Shown in pieces: positions 36,475 to 40,237 of a stretch of 40,237 nucleotides of DNA. Under the pieces are notes generated by a model. The model made no database searches. It worked only from the letters and a program-made list of their open reading frames with translations, and had not been told where the DNA came from. How positions within the stretch are numbered: position 1 is the stretch's first letter; the number at the start of each line of letters is the position of its first letter. The position numbers were made by a program, and so were the translations under genes. The stretch is from a virus. The stretch is from positions 1-40,237 of IMG/VR virus record IMGVR_UViG_3300005915_000045; one strand, given 5' to 3'.

Positions 36475-38865
36475 ATGAACAAACAATTTCTAACTTATTT
36501 TCCTAACCACGTTTACCGGTATATTGACTCAACCGGGCAAGGAAGAGCGCCTCAAGCCTCAAAGGAAATAAAAACAGAACTGAATCTCAAAGGCTATGAG
36601 AGTTATTTTACTGTTAACGGATTTGCAGGTTCTGCAGATGCTAAGAAAAATAATTGCTCTAACCTGAATGCCTTCTTTATTGATATTGATGGACGAAAAG
36701 ACCTTGAGGAGTTAGAAGATATTAAAATTAAATTTAATCCAACTTTTATAACAGAGACTCAAAATGGATTTCACCTCTATTGGCTTTTAGACGAAGTAAT
36801 TTATAAAGAAGAGTGTTCCGAGGAGGAATGGACCAAGCACATTGCCAGGTGGGAAAGAATTGAGCAGGCAATCGTAAAGGAATTTAATGCCGACCCGGTG
36901 GTCAAAGACGTTCCTCGTATTCTTCGCGTTCCTGATACTTTCTACTGGAAGAAGACCGGTGATAAGTGGAAGAGCGGAACTAAAGGAGTATTTAAAATAA
37001 AAGGCTTATATAAAAACACTTCGAATACTTACTCAATGAATGACATCGAGGATATAATTACTGTAACCGACGTGCCTGAGAAGGTGAATGATGTAACTAA
37101 ACTCACTGCCGAGAAATCTAAAAAGTTTGCTGAGGCTGAGAAAAATAACTTCTTCGAGCGAGTCAACGAAGAGTACCCAATCGAAGAGAGAGATAGTTTT
37201 CAAAAATTAATTAGCAACAATGCTGACAGTATTTATCCGTCAGTCGGTCGCAATACAACACTTCACATCACAGCCTGTCTAATGAGGCAAGCTGAATGGA
37301 CCTCCGAGAAAGCCCTTAAACATATTGGCAAGGTTGGTTGGCACGGAATGGAACTCGAGCCAGGAGGAGCCCAGGAGATTGTTAACACTATTCAGAGTGC
37401 TTTCGCCGGGAACTATACTTACTCCTATAAAAATGAGGTTATAGCCTACAATATGTCTCCGGTTGAGAACCAAAAGATACAGCAGGCCTACACTAAAGTT
37501 ATTAAGGACCGCAAAGACCAGGACAAAGTTAGGTTCTCCGCCTATGAGCGCGAGATTTTAATCAACAATCCTCACCTAAGAAAGAACGAAATCGGGATTA
37601 TCTTCCAATATGAAAAGGGAGTTTACAAAATGCTGTCTGACCAGGATATTTCTGATATGGTTTTAAATGGGCTCTACGACGATATGCTCTGGGGCTACAG
37701 AACCAAGAGAAATGTTTCAGACAAAGTAGCCTGTCTACTTTCAATCATACCGAAGTTAGTTGTCTCAGACGACGGGGGCTACATAGCTAACGTAAAAAAC
37801 GGCTTGCTTAATATTTATACTAAAGAATTATCACCTCACACTCCGGACTTTGTTTCATTGATTCAGTACCCGGTTAATTACGACCCTACTGCAAAATGTC
37901 CTACTTGGGACCAATGTATAGAAGACTGGATGTTAGGAGACGAGCAGGAAGAAAAGACTAGGTTGCTACAGCAGTTCTGTGGTTATTGCCTGTCTTCTTC
38001 AATGCTCCACGACAGAGCCTTATTTATGGTTGGAGACGGTGGAAACGGTAAGTCTACTTTTATAGATACAGTCGCAATGATAATCGGGCCGGACGCGACT
38101 TCTCACATTGACCTTGAAAGTTTGTATGGTCAGTTCGGTTTCAAAGGTTTGATAGGAAAGAGATTAAATATAATCGAGGAGGTTCACGGAAATTACTATC
38201 AGAGTAATAAGCTGAAAAAATTAGTCTCCGGTGAGCAAGTAACTATTGATATAAAATATAAAGACCAATTTAAATTCAGACCTCAAGCTAAGTTTGTCTT
38301 CGCTGTAAATATGTTACCTAGAGTTGACGATACATCTACAGCTACCGAGCGAAGAATTTGCTGTCTAATGTTTTTGAATAACTATCGTGATAATCCAAAC
38401 ATCGAACTGCGTTCAGATATTGGATTGCTAGCAAAAGAACTGCCGGGGATACTAAATTGGATGATTGAGGGGGCTATTGACTTGGCTGAAAGTAAAAAGT
38501 TTGTAGTAACTAAAGAACAGATTGCAATGCTAGATGAATACCGCGAGGAGAACTCCTCAGTTGAAGGCTTCCTATCTCAATGTATTGTTCTTAATGAGTG
38601 GAGCGATATAGAAACTCCGGCCCTTTATATTGAATATAAAAACTGGAGTGCTACTGACGGCGGAAGAAAAACTAAAGCTAATATAACTTTCACTAAAGAA
38701 GTCCGAGCCTACGGGGCAAAGGGAAATCGATTTGGATTTGAACCACGAAAGGGTGGCGGAGGAGAGTCCAGGTTCACAGGCATAGCCCTAAGTCCTCAGT
38801 GGATAAAGCAAAACGAAGTTAACGGAGGTTTAAATAATAATCCTTATCAAGATTATACTAAATAA
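36475..38865 (+). CDS. Primase-helicase: AEP-type primase + SF3 helicase (796 aa)
   Basis: Replicative primase/helicase. The N-terminal primase region has AFFIDIDGR (66-74, metal-binding DxD), GFHLYWLL (98-105) and VPRILRVPDTFYWK (146-159), the three motifs of archaeo-eukaryotic-type primases. A helical D5_N-like middle (LSIIPKLVVSDDGGYIANVK, GLLNIYTKEL) leads to an SF3 ATPase: Walker A VGDGGNGKSTF (~519-529), Walker B NIIEEVHGN (~565) and FVFAVNMLPRVDD (~606). The C-terminal domain after ~690 is DNA-binding-like. It uses the AAAAATGT start motif and is preceded by the long structured leader, which may set its level. Confidence 0.93.
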   Translation: MNKQFLTYFPNHVYRYIDSTGQGRAPQASKEIKTELNLKGYESYFTVNGFAGSADAKKNNCSNLNAFFIDIDGRKDLEELEDIKIKFNPTFITETQNGFHLYWLLDEVIYKEECSEEEWTKHIARWERIEQAIVKEFNADPVVKDVPRILRVPDTFYWKKTGDKWKSGTKGVFKIKGLYKNTSNTYSMNDIEDIITVTDVPEKVNDVTKLTAEKSKKFAEAEKNNFFERVNEEYPIEERDSFQKLISNNADSIYPSVGRNTTLHITACLMRQAEWTSEKALKHIGKVGWHGMELEPGGAQEIVNTIQSAFAGNYTYSYKNEVIAYNMSPVENQKIQQAYTKVIKDRKDQDKVRFSAYEREILINNPHLRKNEIGIIFQYEKGVYKMLSDQDISDMVLNGLYDDMLWGYRTKRNVSDKVACLLSIIPKLVVSDDGGYIANVKNGLLNIYTKELSPHTPDFVSLIQYPVNYDPTAKCPTWDQCIEDWMLGDEQEEKTRLLQQFCGYCLSSSMLHDRALFMVGDGGNGKSTFIDTVAMIIGPDATSHIDLESLYGQFGFKGLIGKRLNIIEEVHGNYYQSNKLKKLVSGEQVTIDIKYKDQFKFRPQAKFVFAVNMLPRVDDTSTATERRICCLMFLNNYRDNPNIELRSDIGLLAKELPGILNWMIEGAIDLAESKKFVVTKEQIAMLDEYREENSSVEGFLSQCIVLNEWSDIETPALYIEYKNWSATDGGRKTKANITFTKEVRAYGAKGNRFGFEPRKGGGGESRFTGIALSPQWIKQNEVNGGLNNNPYQDYTK

Positions 38866-38869
38866 AAAT

Positions 38870-40147
38870 ATGATACCTAAACTCTATGCACACCAAGAGA
38901 AAATAATAGCCGAGGGGAAACTTAAATGTGGCCTGTTTTTAGGCACTGGAGCCTCTAAGACACGAACTGCACTGGAGTTAGCTACTGGCGAAACCTTGGT
39001 CATATGTCCTAAGCAACAAAGAGAAGATAAAACCTGGGAAAGAGAAAATAAAAAGTGGGCCACTAAAGTTAACCTAACAGTTATAAGTAAAGAAGACATC
39101 CGGAAAATGTGGGATGAATTAGAATATTTTGAAACAGTTATAATTGATGAGTGCCACAATAATTTAGGTATACTCCCAATGTATGTTCAGAAGAATAAGA
39201 TACAGAAACCTAAGACCTCCCAGATTTTTGAAGCTACTCTGAATTATGTAAAAAAGCACAATCCGAAAAGACTTTATCTATTGTCAGCCACCCCGGTCCC
39301 CAAGCCAATGAGCATGTGGGGTATTGGAATATTGTTCGGCCAGGAATGGGACTTTGACCAGTTCCGTAGAACTTATTACGTTGAAATCAGAATAGGTGGA
39401 ATCCGTAGAATTTGGATGCCTAAGAAGGATGAGGCTATTAAACAGCGGTTAGCTAACCTAGTCCAAACCTTTGGATATACAGGTGGTTTAAATGATTTCT
39501 TTGATGTACCCGAGCAAACCCATAAAACCGTTGGAATTGAGCTTAGCGGGGAGCAAAGGAAGGCCGTAGCAGATATTACCCTATCTGAGGCTGACCCGCT
39601 TGTGAGGCGCTCCAGGCTCCGTACAATAGAGAATGGAGTGCTATATGGGAAGAAGATTGAGGAGTTAGAGGGTAAAATAGACAAAATGACCAATCATACC
39701 ACCCTTTTTAAGTCAAATAAGATAGATTATATAGTAGAAAGAGCCCAAGAGTTCCCTAAATTACTTGTTTTTGCCAACTACACAGCCCAAATCGAGGAGA
39801 TTGCTAGAGTATTAAGGAAGGAAAACTATGAAGTGTCAATACTAAACGGGGCTACGAAAGATAGAAGCTTTATAAAAACCGTAAATGATAGTCCGGAACC
39901 CCACATTATTGTTGCCCAAAGTTCGATTTCTTCCGGTTACGAACTTCCAACATTCCCCTGCGTTATCTATGCCAGTAAGTCCTGGAGATACGTTGACTAC
40001 GAACAATCTCTTGGCAGAGTCCTACGCGCCAATAAACTGAAGAAGAATTTATATATCCACCTTGTGGTCGAGGGGTGTGACAAAGATTGCCACGATACTA
40101 TAATGTCAGGACAGGATTTTCAAGAAAAGCTCTCTCTAAACATATGA
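38870..40147 (+). CDS. SF2 DEAD/DECH-box helicase (425 aa)
   Basis: Phage SF2 helicase with Walker A variant GLFLGTGASKT (21-31), motif II VIIDECHNN (DECH 93-96), motif III LLSATPVPK (SAT 139-141), motif IV/V region LLVFANYTAQIEEI and VAQSSISSGYELP, and motif VI QSLGRVLR (~378-385). Length is typical for compact phage helicases. It starts 4 bp after the primase/helicase stop and overlaps the next gene by 4 bp (ATGA). It probably acts in replication or recombination-dependent DNA remodelling. Confidence 0.92.
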   Translation: MIPKLYAHQEKIIAEGKLKCGLFLGTGASKTRTALELATGETLVICPKQQREDKTWERENKKWATKVNLTVISKEDIRKMWDELEYFETVIIDECHNNLGILPMYVQKNKIQKPKTSQIFEATLNYVKKHNPKRLYLLSATPVPKPMSMWGIGILFGQEWDFDQFRRTYYVEIRIGGIRRIWMPKKDEAIKQRLANLVQTFGYTGGLNDFFDVPEQTHKTVGIELSGEQRKAVADITLSEADPLVRRSRLRTIENGVLYGKKIEELEGKIDKMTNHTTLFKSNKIDYIVERAQEFPKLLVFANYTAQIEEIARVLRKENYEVSILNGATKDRSFIKTVNDSPEPHIIVAQSSISSGYELPTFPCVIYASKSWRYVDYEQSLGRVLRANKLKKNLYIHLVVEGCDKDCHDTIMSGQDFQEKLSLNI

Positions 40148-40237
40148 CAAAAAAACATAAAAAACACGGATATGCTACTGGCGGTATTTCTAAAATATAT
40201 AGAAGGTGGTATCAAATGGTTGATAGGTGTGGTAATC
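40144..40237 (+). CDS. HNH/AP2-type protein, N-terminus only
   Basis: Begins at the ATGA overlapping the helicase stop and runs off the window (31 codons). Reads MTKKHKKHGYATGGISKIYR then WYQMVDRCGN, matching the opening of many phage HNH/AP2 proteins ('HG.s.t.iYriW..M..RC.np'). Probably an endonuclease or DNA-binding protein. The nuclease part lies outside, so the call rests on this opening. Confidence 0.6.
   Translation, partial: MTKKHKKHGYATGGISKIYRRWYQMVDRCGN

Noticed and set aside
1-40237. Prophage/lysogeny functions and alternative genetic code
   Set aside because: No integrase, repressor or attachment site was recognised. All major genes read with standard stops, and TGA ends the helicase gene in an ATGA overlap, so recoding is not indicated.

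Overview
The window looks like most of a double-stranded DNA tailed phage genome, probably a podovirus-like one. It has terminase, portal, scaffold, capsid, adaptor and fibre genes. No tape-measure, tail-tube or sheath gene is recognisable, and no integrase, repressor or tRNA was found. The standard bacterial code fits: all main genes read through and end mostly in TAA. Both ends are open (a long gene is cut at position 1, an HNH/AP2-type gene at 40237), so the map is incomplete. The host cannot be named. It should use a canonical sigma-70 polymerase, because near-perfect TTGACA-17-TATAAT promoters occur on both strands. It should also initiate translation largely without Shine-Dalgarno pairing: nearly all starts follow an A/T-only leader ending in TATG, with one strong AAGGAGG at 11846 and a weaker GAGG before the terminase small subunit. 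A stand-alone anaerobic-RNR glycyl-radical tail hints at an anaerobic or facultative host. A low-SD lineage such as some Patescibacteria would fit but is not shown.

Left arm (27.3 kb down to 1, minus strand) is the late module. From a perfect promoter at 27.3 kb the order is: terminase small and large subunits, HNH nuclease, HicB-like protein, portal, three small unknowns, scaffold, head protein, major capsid protein, a free-standing NUMOD/HNH endonuclease, small beta virion protein, coiled-coil protein, collagen-like/beta-helix fibre, LamG fibre, a lysis cluster (membrane proteins, NrdD-tail peptide, amidase), a repeat peptide, a bifunctional glycosyltransferase, head-tail adaptor, second collagen-like protein, beta-propeller-like tail protein, long tail fibre, and unknown virion proteins.

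The centre (27.26-28.28 kb) is non-coding. It holds about ten TAGGCATAA iterons arranged in a nested dyad with a perfect 39-bp inverted repeat, a G-quadruplex motif, a C-rich tract, a consensus DnaA box and two divergent promoters. It is the best candidate for the replication origin and transcription switch.

Right arm (28.3-40.2 kb, plus strand) is early/replicative. First comes an island of about twenty very small proteins, many acidic, zinc-ribbon or single-membrane-span. Eleven of the right-arm genes start at the same AAAAATGT-ATG motif. They are interspersed with structured RNA elements, two of which show compensatory base changes. Then come a Ros/MucR-like zinc-finger protein, an SSB-like protein with acidic tail, a SAM methyltransferase, a long pseudoknot-like RNA leader, an AEP primase/SF3 helicase, an SF2 helicase and the start of an HNH/AP2-like gene.

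The points most worth following up are the origin dyad, the covarying RNA family, the repeated start-codon leader, the glycosyltransferase beside GPT/GYT collagen-like fibres, and the 44-residue glycyl-radical tail next to the lysis genes.
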